DNA of 46,439 bases from Acidobacteriota bacterium (GTDB lineage Bacteria > Acidobacteriota > Terriglobia > Bryobacterales > Bryobacteraceae). The notes under the pieces were generated by a model. That model was not told the origin of the DNA, searched no databases, and saw nothing but the letters and a program-made list of their open reading frames with translations. Shown here piece by piece: positions 1-6,583 of the stretch (position 1 is the first letter of the stretch; each line of letters opens with the position of its first letter). The translations under genes were made by a program, and so were the position numbers. The stretch spans positions 1 through 46,439 of the forward strand of contig JACQZS010000093.1 in the NCBI GenBank assembly GCA_016213725.1. Direction: 5' to 3'.

Positions 1-94
1 GGAGACTCTGGCTGACGAACACGACGCAGTAGCGCTGTCTGAAATCGCCATGTCGGACGCGGGCTCGACTGTTCAGGAGTCGCCTACGAAATGA
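1..94 (+). CDS. 3' end of an unidentified protein (partial)
   Basis: An open frame enters from the left edge and gives about 30 codons ending in ...GSTVQESPTK and a TGA stop. The stop overlaps the next start codon as ATGA, so the two genes are translationally coupled and in one operon. The visible tail is acidic and Ser/Thr-rich with no recognisable domain. In related genomes a CpxP/Spy-like gene often follows a sigma factor/anti-sigma pair, but nothing in this fragment proves that identity. Confidence 0.6.
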   Translation, partial: ETLADEHDAVALSEIAMSDAGSTVQESPTK

Positions 95-492
95 AGCGGT
101 CGAACCTGAGCCTGGCGCTCTCGCTGATTCTGGTCTTTGCTAGCGGCGTGGCCGTGGGAGCCCTTGGACACCGCTACTTTGCCGCCCCTGCTCAGAAGCG
201 GGAGGCCCGCAAATCCCCCGAAGAGTACCGCCGCGCTTATGTCGGCGAGATGACTACCCGCCTGAAGCTCGATGATGCTCAGGTGAAGAGCTTGAACTCC
301 ATCATGGATGAGACCTGGAAGAAGTTCCGGGAGCTGCGCGAGAAGCAGATGCCGGATTTCAAGGCGATTCAGGACGGCCAGGTGGCCGCCATCAACGCCA
401 TGCTCAGCCCCCAGCAGCAGGCCGAATACGCCACGATGCGCAAAGAGCGGGAAGCGAAGCGGAAGAAATCAGAAAAAGAGCGCGGACAGTAG
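91..492 (+). CDS. CpxP/Spy-like small periplasmic protein
   Basis: A 133-residue protein with an N-terminal hydrophobic segment (about residues 7-25, LALSLILVFASGVAVGALG) that acts as a signal peptide or anchor. A charged all-helical region follows. The helical part contains two repeats of the kind 'L-x-L-[DS]-x-x-Q' (TRLKLDDAQVKSL near residue 56 and AMLSPQQQAEY near residue 103), typical of the CpxP/Spy/ZraP (LTXXQ) group of envelope-stress or metal-sensing periplasmic chaperones. The C-terminus is very Lys/Glu-rich. The start overlaps the stop of the upstream gene as ATGA. The last codons lie inside a strong hairpin that looks like the terminator of the convergent rpmE gene. The family assignment rests on motif and composition only; the ligand or stress it answers to is unknown. 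Confidence 0.6.
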   Translation: MKRSNLSLALSLILVFASGVAVGALGHRYFAAPAQKREARKSPEEYRRAYVGEMTTRLKLDDAQVKSLNSIMDETWKKFRELREKQMPDFKAIQDGQVAAINAMLSPQQQAEYATMRKEREAKRKKSEKERGQ

Positions 493-502
493 TCCGCGCT
501 CT
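471..502 (-). terminator. Intrinsic terminator of rpmE, inside the convergent gene
   Basis: An 11-bp perfect stem (477-487 with 492-502, loop 488-491) is followed on the minus strand by a run of five T, the complement of the A-run at 473-477. It sits 50-80 bases past the rpmE stop and covers the stop codon of the convergent CpxP-like gene. On the plus strand the hairpin is followed only by CTTGATT, so it is a better terminator for rpmE than for the plus-strand gene. Confidence 0.75.
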
Positions 503-516
503 CTTGATTCCAGCGG

Positions 517-537
517 GGCCGGCTGATTACGCCGGCC
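517..537. other. Second hairpin between the convergent genes
   Basis: A 7-bp perfect GC stem (517-523 with 531-537) has a 7-base loop. It has no T-run on either side, so it is not a canonical intrinsic terminator. It lies directly between the convergent CpxP-like gene and rpmE and may protect the 3' end of one transcript. Confidence 0.4.
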
Positions 538-551
538 GATTCCAAACAGTC

Positions 552-800
552 TTAAGCGACCGGAGCGGTCTTCTCGGCGCGCTTCGCCTTGATGCCGGCC
601 GACTTCAGCAGCTTCTTCTGGAAGCGGTCCACGCGACCTTCGGTATCGACCAACTTCTGGCGGCCGGTGAAGAACGGGTGGCAGCTTGAACAGATTTCCA
701 CGCGGATGTCACCCTTGTGGGTGGAACGCGTCTTGAACGTCGAGCCGCACGCACAGGCCACGTTCACTTCATTGTAGGCGGGGTGAATTCCAGCTTTCAT
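552..800 (-). CDS. rpmE: 50S ribosomal protein L31, zinc-binding type
   Basis: An 82-residue protein with the L31 signature: MKAGIHP at the start, then C16-x-C18, C37-x-x-C40 and [17 protein letters not shown]. All four zinc ligands are present, so this is the zinc-containing (C+) paralogue rather than the Zn-independent form induced in zinc starvation. The open frame extends 19 codons further upstream, but the ATG at 800 matches family N-termini, and an AAGGA lies about 11 bases before it. An extended -10 box (TGCTATACT) lies just upstream and a hairpin terminator 50 bases downstream, so the gene is probably monocistronic. The C-terminal tail ([13 protein letters not shown]) is a little longer than the minimal family length. 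Confidence 0.95.
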   Translation of the reverse strand: MKAGIHPAYNEVNVACACGSTFKTRSTHKGDIRVEICSSCHPFFTGRQKLVDTEGRVDRFQKKLLKSAGIKAKRAEKTAPVA

Positions 801-825
801 TGGGAGGGCAATCCTTAACCATCTC

Positions 826-834
826 AGTATAGCA
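826..834 (-). promoter_or_regulatory. Extended -10 promoter of rpmE
   Basis: TGCTATACT reads on the minus strand and is a full extended -10 element (TGn plus TATACT). It places a start site about 20 bases before the L31 start codon. No good -35 is present, as expected for extended -10 promoters. It lies downstream of the terminator of the small minus-strand unit, so rpmE does not depend on that transcript. Confidence 0.5.
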
Positions 835-850
835 AACCAGGGGCCAACAT

Positions 851-889
851 AAAACAAACCCCGCAGCCGGACACCGGCGACGGGGTTTG
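851..889 (-). terminator. Intrinsic terminator of the small minus-strand transcript
   Basis: A 9-bp stem (855-863 with 881-889, CAAACCCCG/CGGGGTTTG) is topped by a 5-bp inner stem (866-870 with 874-878). On the minus strand it is followed by TTTTATG. It closes the small transcription unit that starts near 1070 and separates it from rpmE. Confidence 0.7.
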
Positions 890-994
890 CGGTAGCCTGG
901 TTTTCAGACCTGCGGCCTGAACAACGCGCTCAGTGATCGGTTTCCCACTTTGGCCCTGCACTGAAGATGGGCCAGAGTGTGACCAGAGTGAGCT

Positions 995-1039
995 TTAGCA
1001 GTCGACCACCTCACGCGGGCAATAACTACCAGATCTCAT
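995..1039 (-). CDS. 14-residue micro-ORF, MRSGSYCPREVVDC
   Basis: The ATG at 1039 opens 14 codons ending in TAA. The peptide has two Cys, one being the last residue. The upstream sequence on the same strand can pair with the 16S rRNA 3' tail over about 18 consecutive positions, far beyond a normal Shine-Dalgarno site. Codons 10-12 (GAG GTG GTC, 1012-1004) repeat part of that anti-16S sequence, so a ribosome terminating at the final Cys-stop would sit with an SD-like element about 8 bases behind its P-site codon, the best spacing for pairing. This suggests the RNA-rRNA contacts matter as much as the peptide. The promoter and terminator show that the unit is expressed on its own. No function is assigned; conservation in relatives would decide whether it is a real coding sequence. 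Confidence 0.5.
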   Translation of the reverse strand: MRSGSYCPREVVDC

Positions 1040-1044
1040 GTTTA

Positions 1045-1062
1045 CTGGACCACCTCCTTTCT
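1045..1062 (-). promoter_or_regulatory. Exceptionally long Shine-Dalgarno match
   Basis: On the minus strand this reads AGAAAGGAGGTGGTCCAG. Against the usual bacterial 16S 3' end (CUGGAUCACCUCCUUUCU) it gives 18 consecutive pairs with a single G-U wobble. The AGGAGG core lies 13 bases before the micro-ORF ATG, longer than the usual 5-9. Confidence 0.6.
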
Positions 1063-1076
1063 TCAGTGATGGCCCG

Positions 1077-1105
1077 ATAATAAGGGACAGATTGAGGATT
1101 GTCAA
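1077..1105 (-). promoter_or_regulatory. Near-consensus sigma-70 promoter of the small transcript
   Basis: On the minus strand TTGACA (1105-1100) and TATTAT (1082-1077) are separated by exactly 17 bases. This is the best promoter in the window and predicts a start near 1070, a few bases before the long Shine-Dalgarno match. Confidence 0.75.
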
Positions 1106-1281
1106 CTGGAAATTGGATATGCCACACAAGATTTAGGGGGCATGTGTGCGTTGCCCCTACGCTCAGTAGCTCCCCTCCCATATCCTTCCGCCTCAGTTCA
1201 GGCCCACACCCCCCATTTGGCTGGCGAATGGCAGACTAGAGGCGCAATATCGCCATAAACACTTTCAATACATCAGCCATC
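1106..1281. other. Intergenic stretch between the small RNA promoter and the ilv leader
   Basis: No gene is supported here. It holds one hairpin (1135-1142 with 1152-1158, AGGGGGCA/TGCCCCT with one bulged G), nested inside a wider inverted repeat (GGATATG near 1115 and CATATCC near 1180). Neither is followed by a T-run. These could be operator sites for the divergent units, but nothing identifies the regulator. Confidence 0.3.
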
Positions 1282-1310
1282 TTGCATTTTCTCCGTTTGC
1301 CACCTAAGCT
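1282..1310 (+). promoter_or_regulatory. Candidate promoter of the ilv leader and operon
   Basis: TTGCAT (1282-1287) and TAAGCT (1305-1310) lie 17 bases apart. The predicted start falls at about 1317, where the leader ORF begins with GTG followed by ATG. The leader RNA would therefore have almost no 5' untranslated region, in line with other likely leaderless starts in this window. The match is moderate. Confidence 0.4.
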
Positions 1311-1319
1311 GGAAGAGTG

Positions 1320-1433
1320 ATGGCGCTTGACACTTCAGTCTGTTACCAGCAGCTCCTGAAGCGCAGCTCTGTCTCCAACATTGTCATCGTAGGGATTATT
1401 CGGATTGGAGTAGCCGTACCGGCCTCCGCCTGA
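1320..1433 (+). CDS. ilv operon leader peptide (attenuation)
   Basis: A 37-codon ORF (ATG at 1320, possible in-frame GTG at 1317) whose residues 19-33 read SNIVIVGIIRIGVAV. Of the 13 residues 21-33, five are Ile and four are Val, exactly the products of the operon that follows. A terminator hairpin with T-run starts 25 bases after the stop codon, and ilvB begins 100 bases later. This is the layout of transcription attenuation by a leader peptide as known for ilv operons of enterobacteria: when charged Ile/Val tRNA is scarce the ribosome stalls on these codons and the terminator does not form. GGAAG lies 4 bases before the ATG. Function is inferred from composition and position; the 7-base complement between 1426-1432 and 1466-1472 is the only antiterminator pairing I could find. 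Confidence 0.8.
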   Translation: MALDTSVCYQQLLKRSSVSNIVIVGIIRIGVAVPASA

Positions 1434-1458
1434 GTGAGCCTTACACGAGCAAAAATCA

Positions 1459-1496
1459 GGGCCACCAGGCGGGCAAACCCCGGCGGTGGCCCTTTT
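1459..1496 (+). terminator. Attenuator terminator upstream of ilvB
   Basis: The stem GGGCCACC (1459-1466) with GGTGGCCC (1485-1492) is followed by TTTTCGTT. It lies between the Ile/Val-rich leader peptide and ilvB, so it can end transcription before the structural genes. CAGGCGG (1466-1472), at the loop edge, is complementary to CCGCCTG (1426-1432), which covers the leader stop codon. That is a possible but weak antiterminator. Confidence 0.8.
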
Positions 1497-1597
1497 CGTT
1501 AAGTGCCCAGCCGGTTCGAGCCGAACCTGAGCCCCCACCCCCCGGGGAGCGCGAGAAGCACGGGGCACGAAAACAACGAGAGGAACGAAGGCAAGAG

Positions 1598-3331
1598 ATG
1601 TCGAACACGATGAATGGCGCACGCATCCTGTTGGAATGCCTGGTGCGGGAAGGCGTGGACGTGATCTTCGGATACCCCGGCGGCGTGACGCTGCCGCTGT
1701 ATGACGTGATTTACGACCACGAGATCCGGCACGTGCTGGTGCGGCACGAAGAGAACGCGTGTTTCGCGGCCTCCGGCTACGCCCGGGCAACGGGCAAAGT
1801 GGGCGTGGCCTGCGCCACGTCGGGACCTGGCGCGACGAACCTGGTCACCGGACTGGTGGACTGCATGATGGACTCGATTCCGGTGGTTGCGCTCACCGGC
1901 CAGGTCACCTCCAAACTCATCGGCAGCGACGCCTTCCAGGAAGCCGACACATTCGGCATCACGCGCTCCGCCACCAAGCACAATTACCTGGTCCGCGACA
2001 TCAAGGAACTGGCCGACACCGTCCATGAAGCGTTCCACATCGCCTCCACGGGCCGCCCCGGCCCGGTGCTGATCGACATCACCAAGGACGTTCTTCAGGG
2101 GCAGGCGCACTACACCCCGATCCACGAGATCCATCTGCCGGGCTACAAGGTGGTGACCGACGGCCACGCAGGACAGATCCGCCGCGCCGCGCAGATGATG
2201 TGGGAGGCGCAGCGGCCCTACATTTACGCCGGCGGCGGCATCATCGCGGCGGGCGCGCACAACGAACTGCGCGAGCTGACCGAAACGCTCGACGCTCCGG
2301 CCGTCTGCACCCTGATGGGCCTGGGCGCGCTGCCGGGCTCGCACCCGAACTTCATCTCCATGCCGGGCATGCACGGCTCCTACGCCTCCAACATGGGAAT
2401 GTACGAGTGCGATCTGCTCATCGCCCTCGGAGTTCGCTTCGACGACCGCGTCACGGGTCGGCTGGCCTCCTTCGCGCCCCATGCGAAAGTAATCCATGTC
2501 GACATCGACCCGGCCGAGATCGGCAAGAACCGCACGGCGGACCTGCCGATTGTCGGCGATGCGAAGAAGGTGCTCTCGAAGCTGGTTCGCGTGCTGAAGG
2601 AACTGGAGCCGGAGATGGCGCCCGCGCGCGCGCAGGACCGCCGGGAATGGTGGAAGCAGGTGCGGACCTGGATGGAAGAGCATCCGCTGGAACCGGTGTT
2701 CTCTCCCGACGAGATCAAACCGCAGCACCTGATGCACGAGATCAACCGCATCTCCGACGGCAAGGCGATTGTCTCCACCGACGTCGGCCAGCACCAGATG
2801 TGGGCCGCACAGCACATCCGGTTCGACGAGCCGCGGCACTGGCTCTCGTCGGGCGGGCTGGGCTCGATGGGCTTCGGCCTGCCGGCGGCCATCGGCGCCC
2901 AGATGGCGCACCCGGACAAGCTGGTGTTCTGCATCTGCGGTGACGGCGGCTTCCAGATGGCGCTGCCTGAGGTGGCCACGCTGGCCAACCAGGGGCTGCC
3001 GGTGAAGGTCGTCATTATGAACAACGGCTACCTGGGTATGGTGCGGCAGTGGCAGGATCTGTTCTACCAGAACCGCCTCTCTTCCGTGCAGATCGAGGCC
3101 TTCCCGAACATCGAGATGTTCGCGGCCGCTTACGGCCTCCGCGGCCGCATTGTGGAGAAGCCCTCGGAACTCGCCGGCGCGCTGAAGGAAGCCGTGGAGC
3201 ACCCCGGCCCGTTCCTGCTGGACGTGCGCGTGTCGAACTTTGAAAACGTCTACCCGATGGTGCCGGCCGGCGCGGCCATCAATGAGATGGTTCTGGCTCC
3301 TCCCCAGCCGGTTCCGGTGCCCGCGCAGTAA
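1598..3331 (+). CDS. ilvB: Acetolactate synthase, large catalytic subunit
   Basis: A 577-residue thiamine-diphosphate enzyme. It joins two pyruvates to acetolactate (valine/leucine branch) or pyruvate with 2-oxobutyrate to acetohydroxybutyrate (isoleucine branch). The N-terminal domain has FGYPGG near residue 24 and the catalytic Glu in RHEENA (E51). The central FAD/transhydrogenase-like domain includes the RFDDRVTGR motif. The C-terminal domain carries the ThDP/Mg motif GDGGFQMA...NN near residues 447-475, followed by GYLGMVRQWQ. Length and the FDDRVTG motif mark the biosynthetic, FAD-containing type. The ATG is preceded by an AGGCAAGAG stretch. It is first in ilvB-ilvN-ilvC-cimA and lies behind the attenuator. 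Confidence 0.97.
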   Translation: MSNTMNGARILLECLVREGVDVIFGYPGGVTLPLYDVIYDHEIRHVLVRHEENACFAASGYARATGKVGVACATSGPGATNLVTGLVDCMMDSIPVVALTGQVTSKLIGSDAFQEADTFGITRSATKHNYLVRDIKELADTVHEAFHIASTGRPGPVLIDITKDVLQGQAHYTPIHEIHLPGYKVVTDGHAGQIRRAAQMMWEAQRPYIYAGGGIIAAGAHNELRELTETLDAPAVCTLMGLGALPGSHPNFISMPGMHGSYASNMGMYECDLLIALGVRFDDRVTGRLASFAPHAKVIHVDIDPAEIGKNRTADLPIVGDAKKVLSKLVRVLKELEPEMAPARAQDRREWWKQVRTWMEEHPLEPVFSPDEIKPQHLMHEINRISDGKAIVSTDVGQHQMWAAQHIRFDEPRHWLSSGGLGSMGFGLPAAIGAQMAHPDKLVFCICGDGGFQMALPEVATLANQGLPVKVVIMNNGYLGMVRQWQDLFYQNRLSSVQIEAFPNIEMFAAAYGLRGRIVEKPSELAGALKEAVEHPGPFLLDVRVSNFENVYPMVPAGAAINEMVLAPPQPVPVPAQ

Positions 3332-3343
3332 GGAGTACTCAGC

Positions 3344-3865
3344 ATGTTGATGACGATATCCATCCTCATGGAAAACAAGCCGGGCGCGCTGATGCGCGTG
3401 ACGGGGCTGCTGTCGCAGCGCGGCTACAATATCGAGAGCCTTACCGTGGCGCGGACCCTGGACCCGTCGCTCTCGCGCATGACCATCGTGGTCGACGTGG
3501 AGTCGCGCCAGCGCGCGCAGGTAATCAAACAGATGACCCGCCTGGTCAACGTGCTCCAGACCACTGATCTCACGGAAGCGCCCGCAGTGCTGCGCGAGAT
3601 GGTGCTGGTGCGCGTGCGCGCCACGCAGGAGAACCGCACGGCCATCCTCAAGGAAGCCGAGATCTTCGCCGCCCGCGTGGTGGACAGCTCGGTGGAAGGC
3701 TTCGCGCTGGAGGCCACCGGCGATCCGGAGAAGCTCGAAGAGTTCATCGCCGTCATGGAGACATACGGCGAAATTGAAGTGACGCGATCTGGGATGGTGG
3801 CGGTGTCGCTGGAAGCGAAGAAACTCCGCTTGGCGCCCCCGATTCCAAAGACGCAACCGGCGTAA
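3344..3865 (+). CDS. ilvN: Acetolactate synthase, small regulatory subunit
   Basis: A 173-residue partner of the catalytic subunit that confers valine feedback and raises activity. The first 75 residues are an ACT domain beginning TISILMENKPGALMRVTGL, with the typical N-x-x-G-A-L effector-binding turn. Residues 80-165 are the conserved small-subunit C-terminal domain (REMVLVRVRA...VDSSVEGFALEATG). It starts 12 bases after ilvB, with AAGGAG about 9 bases ahead of the ATG, so the two subunits are co-translated. The gene is also called ilvH; the sequence does not distinguish isozymes. Confidence 0.95.
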   Translation: MLMTISILMENKPGALMRVTGLLSQRGYNIESLTVARTLDPSLSRMTIVVDVESRQRAQVIKQMTRLVNVLQTTDLTEAPAVLREMVLVRVRATQENRTAILKEAEIFAARVVDSSVEGFALEATGDPEKLEEFIAVMETYGEIEVTRSGMVAVSLEAKKLRLAPPIPKTQPA

Positions 3866-3909
3866 AGACGTAGATTTGATTTACTGAGAGAGAAGGAAGT
3901 ATCACCCAC

Positions 3910-4917
3910 ATGGCAAAACGGTTTTACGAACAGGATGGATCGCTGGCGCCGCTGCAGGGCAAGACGGTCGCCATCATTGGTTACGGTTCTCAGGGCCACG
4001 CGCACGCACTGAACCTTCGGGATTCGGGCGTTCAGGTGGTGGTGGGCCTGCCCGCCGGCTCGAAGTCGAAGGCCAAGGCCGAAGGCGCCGGGCTCACCGT
4101 GCTGGCGCCCGCCGAAGCCGCCGCCCAGGCCGACTTCATCATGATCCTGGTGCCGGACCACATTCAGGCCAAGCTTTATGAGAGCGACATCGCTCCGTCG
4201 ATGAAGCCTGGCAAGACGCTGATGTTCGCCCACGGCTTCAACATCCACTTCGGATTTATCGCCCCGCCGGCCGGCGTCGACATCTCCATGGTGGCGCCCA
4301 AGGCGCCCGGCCACCGCGTGCGCGAGGTCTTCACTGAAGGCCAGGGCGTGCCCGCTCTGGTTGCCGTCGCTCAGGACGCCTCCGGGAAAGCGCTGGAGAA
4401 CGCGCTGGCCTACGCGCTGGCGCTCGGCTCGCTGAAGGCAGGCGTGATCGAGACCACCTTCAGGGAAGAGACCGAGAGCGACCTCTTCGGCGAACAGGCC
4501 GTGCTCTGCGGCGGCGCCTCCGAACTGATCCGCGCCGGCTTCGAGACGCTGGTGGACGCAGGCTACGCGCCCGAGATCGCCTATTTCGAGTGCCTGCACG
4601 AGCTGAAGCTGATCGTCGACCTCATTTATGAAGGCGGCCTCAGCTACATGCGCTACTCCGTCTCCGACACCGCCGAGTACGGCGACTACAAGATCGGCCC
4701 CCGCATCATCACCGAGCAGACCCGCCAGGAGATGAAGAAGGTGCTCGCCGAGATCCAGTCCGGCCAATTCGCCCGCAACTGGATGGCGGAGAACCAGGGT
4801 GGCCGCGGCGGCTTCCTGGCCATGCGCGATGCGGCCCGCAAGCAGAAGATCGAGACCGTCGGCGCCGAACTGCGCGAGATGATGACCTTCCTCAAGAAGA
4901 AGAAGGTCGAAGACTAA
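3910..4917 (+). CDS. ilvC: Ketol-acid reductoisomerase
   Basis: A 335-residue class I (short) enzyme that isomerises and reduces acetolactate or acetohydroxybutyrate, using NADPH and Mg. The Rossmann motif [17 protein letters not shown] is near residue 24. The cofactor-specificity loop [12 protein letters not shown] keeps two Ser and several Lys, as in NADPH-preferring members. Metal and substrate ligands are visible in [20 protein letters not shown] and [11 protein letters not shown]. It is third in the operon, 44 bases after ilvN, with GAGAGAAGGAAG ahead of the ATG. Length and motifs are standard. Confidence 0.97.
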   Translation: MAKRFYEQDGSLAPLQGKTVAIIGYGSQGHAHALNLRDSGVQVVVGLPAGSKSKAKAEGAGLTVLAPAEAAAQADFIMILVPDHIQAKLYESDIAPSMKPGKTLMFAHGFNIHFGFIAPPAGVDISMVAPKAPGHRVREVFTEGQGVPALVAVAQDASGKALENALAYALALGSLKAGVIETTFREETESDLFGEQAVLCGGASELIRAGFETLVDAGYAPEIAYFECLHELKLIVDLIYEGGLSYMRYSVSDTAEYGDYKIGPRIITEQTRQEMKKVLAEIQSGQFARNWMAENQGGRGGFLAMRDAARKQKIETVGAELREMMTFLKKKKVED

Positions 4918-4972
4918 CTCCAAGCCCGAAGGGGGCGCGGCTATCCGCGCCTCCTCCGATTCAGGAACGAAT

Positions 4973-6583
4973 ATGCGGATCTGGACATTCGACACCACCC
5001 TACGCGACGGCACGCAAGGCGAAGCCGTCTCCTTCTCGGTGGAGGACAAGCTTCTCATTATGCAGAAGCTCGACGACCTCGGCATCGACTACATCGAGGG
5101 CGGCTGGCCGATGTCCAACCCCAAGGACAAAGAGTTCTTCGAACGCGCCAAGTCCGTCAAGCTCAAGCACGCCCGGCTTACCGCCTTCGGCTCCACGCGC
5201 TTCGCCAAGAATCCCGTGGAGAAGGACGCCAACGTGCTCGCCCTGCTCGGCGCGGAAACGCCCGTGATCTCGATCTTCGGCAAGACGTGGGACATCCACG
5301 CCACGCGCGTGCTGGGCATCTCTCTGGATGAGAACCTGTCTCTGATCGCCGATACCGTGCGCTTTCTGAAGGAACACGGCCGCGAGGTGGTCTACGACGC
5401 CGAGCACTTCTTCGACGGCTACGCGGCCAACCCGGACTACGCGCTGCGCACCCTGGAGGCCGCCAAGAGCGCCGGCGCCGACGTGCTCTGCATGTGCGAC
5501 ACCAACGGCGGCACGCTCACCACGCGCCTGGCCGAGATCGTCGCCGAGGTCCGCAAGCGCTTCGACGGCGTGCTGGGCATCCACTGCCACAACGACTGCG
5601 ACCTCGCCGTGGGCAACACTCTGGCCGCCGTCGATCAGGGCGTCACCCACGTGCAGGGCTGCATGAACGGCTACGGCGAGCGCTGCGGCAACGCCAATCT
5701 CTCCAGCGTCATCGCCAATCTCGAAGCCAAGCTGGGCCACTCCACCATCGGCCCGGAAAAGCTGGCCTCGCTGACCTCAGTCGCCCACTACATCGCCGAA
5801 CTCTCCAACCTGCCTCTGCTGCCCAATCAGCCTTTTGTGGGCCGCAGCGCCTTTGCGCACAAGGGCGGCGTGCACGTCTCGGCCGTGCTGAAAGACTCGC
5901 TCACTTACGAGCATATCCGGCCCTCCGTGGTGGGAAACCGCCAGCGCGTGCTGCTCAGCGACATGAGCGGGCGCGGCAATGTGCTTTACAAACTGGAGCA
6001 GTTCGGCCTCAGCGCCCGCATGACCGACGAAGCCAAGCGCGAACTGCTGGACCGCATCAAGACCATGGAGTACCTCGGCTACGAACTGGAAGCCGCCGAG
6101 GGCACCTTCGAACTCCTGGTGCGTGAAGCGCTGCAGCCCGGCCTGCACTTCTTCGAAGTGGTCAGCTTCGAAGTGGAGACGCGCAAGATCGGCACCCGGG
6201 ACTCGGTCACCTCCGCCACCGTCATCCTGCGCGTGAACGAGGCCATCCACTCGGCCACGGCCACCGGCGAAGGCCCCATGAATGCGCTCGACCTCTGCCT
6301 GCGGCAATGCCTGTCCACCGTCTACCCGGCCATCGCCGAAGTCCGGCTGACGGACTACAAGGTGCGCGTGATCAGCACCGAACGCGGCACGGCCTCCAAG
6401 GTCCGCGTGCTGGTGGAGTGGTCGGACCACCGCCGCAGCTGGGCCACGGTGGGTGTCAGTGAAAACGTCCTGGAGGCCTCCTGGAACGCGCTTGTCGATG
6501 CGATCCGGCTGGAGCTGATGCGCATCTCCGACAAGGACGAATCGATCGAAAAGGCCGTGGAAGACTACTGCTGGGGCGTGTAG
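4973..6583 (+). CDS. cimA: (R)-citramalate synthase
   Basis: A 536-residue member of the isopropylmalate/homocitrate synthase family. The TIM-barrel part begins FDTTLRDGTQGEAVSFSVEDK and contains EGGWPMSNPKD, HDNC-type metal ligands in GIHCHNDCDLAVGN and the NGYGERCGN motif. The C-terminal third is the LeuA-type dimerisation/allosteric domain. DTTLRDGTQ followed by EGGWP-SNPKD is characteristic of citramalate synthase (TIGR00977) rather than LeuA. The enzyme condenses pyruvate with acetyl-CoA to citramalate, leading to 2-oxobutyrate and isoleucine without threonine deaminase. Its place at the end of ilvBNC fits: it feeds the substrate that IlvBN uses for isoleucine. 2-isopropylmalate synthase is the alternative, judged less likely. 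Confidence 0.88.
   Translation: MRIWTFDTTLRDGTQGEAVSFSVEDKLLIMQKLDDLGIDYIEGGWPMSNPKDKEFFERAKSVKLKHARLTAFGSTRFAKNPVEKDANVLALLGAETPVISIFGKTWDIHATRVLGISLDENLSLIADTVRFLKEHGREVVYDAEHFFDGYAANPDYALRTLEAAKSAGADVLCMCDTNGGTLTTRLAEIVAEVRKRFDGVLGIHCHNDCDLAVGNTLAAVDQGVTHVQGCMNGYGERCGNANLSSVIANLEAKLGHSTIGPEKLASLTSVAHYIAELSNLPLLPNQPFVGRSAFAHKGGVHVSAVLKDSLTYEHIRPSVVGNRQRVLLSDMSGRGNVLYKLEQFGLSARMTDEAKRELLDRIKTMEYLGYELEAAEGTFELLVREALQPGLHFFEVVSFEVETRKIGTRDSVTSATVILRVNEAIHSATATGEGPMNALDLCLRQCLSTVYPAIAEVRLTDYKVRVISTERGTASKVRVLVEWSDHRRSWATVGVSENVLEASWNALVDAIRLELMRISDKDESIEKAVEDYCWGV

Larger units (their letters stand above)
851..1070 (-). ncRNA. Small structured transcript (about 220 nt) carrying a micro-ORF
   Basis: This independent transcription unit is framed by a near-consensus sigma-70 promoter and an intrinsic terminator. 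After the predicted start near 1070 come a long anti-Shine-Dalgarno match, a 14-codon ORF and about 105 bases of structured trailer before the terminator. The 5' end contains CACTGAAG (1068-1061), exactly complementary to CTTCAGTG (966-959). That second element can alternatively pair with CACTGAG (935-929), giving two mutually exclusive folds. Other features are a near-repeat of ACTCTGG in the trailer and no resemblance to tmRNA, SRP RNA or RNase P RNA. I do not recognise the family. Acidobacterial RNA motifs such as Acido-1 are known but I cannot match them from memory. Confidence 0.5.

Noticed and set aside
1041-1062. Plus-strand match to the end of 16S rRNA
   Set aside because: Only about 18-20 bases match and no other 16S sequence surrounds them, so this is not an rRNA fragment. 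It is better read as the complement of an SD-like element on the minus strand.
1499-3856. A 785-codon open frame on the minus strand
   Set aside because: It lies entirely antisense to ilvB and ilvN, has a His/Arg-rich composition with no domain, and is explained by the GC-biased third positions of the real genes.
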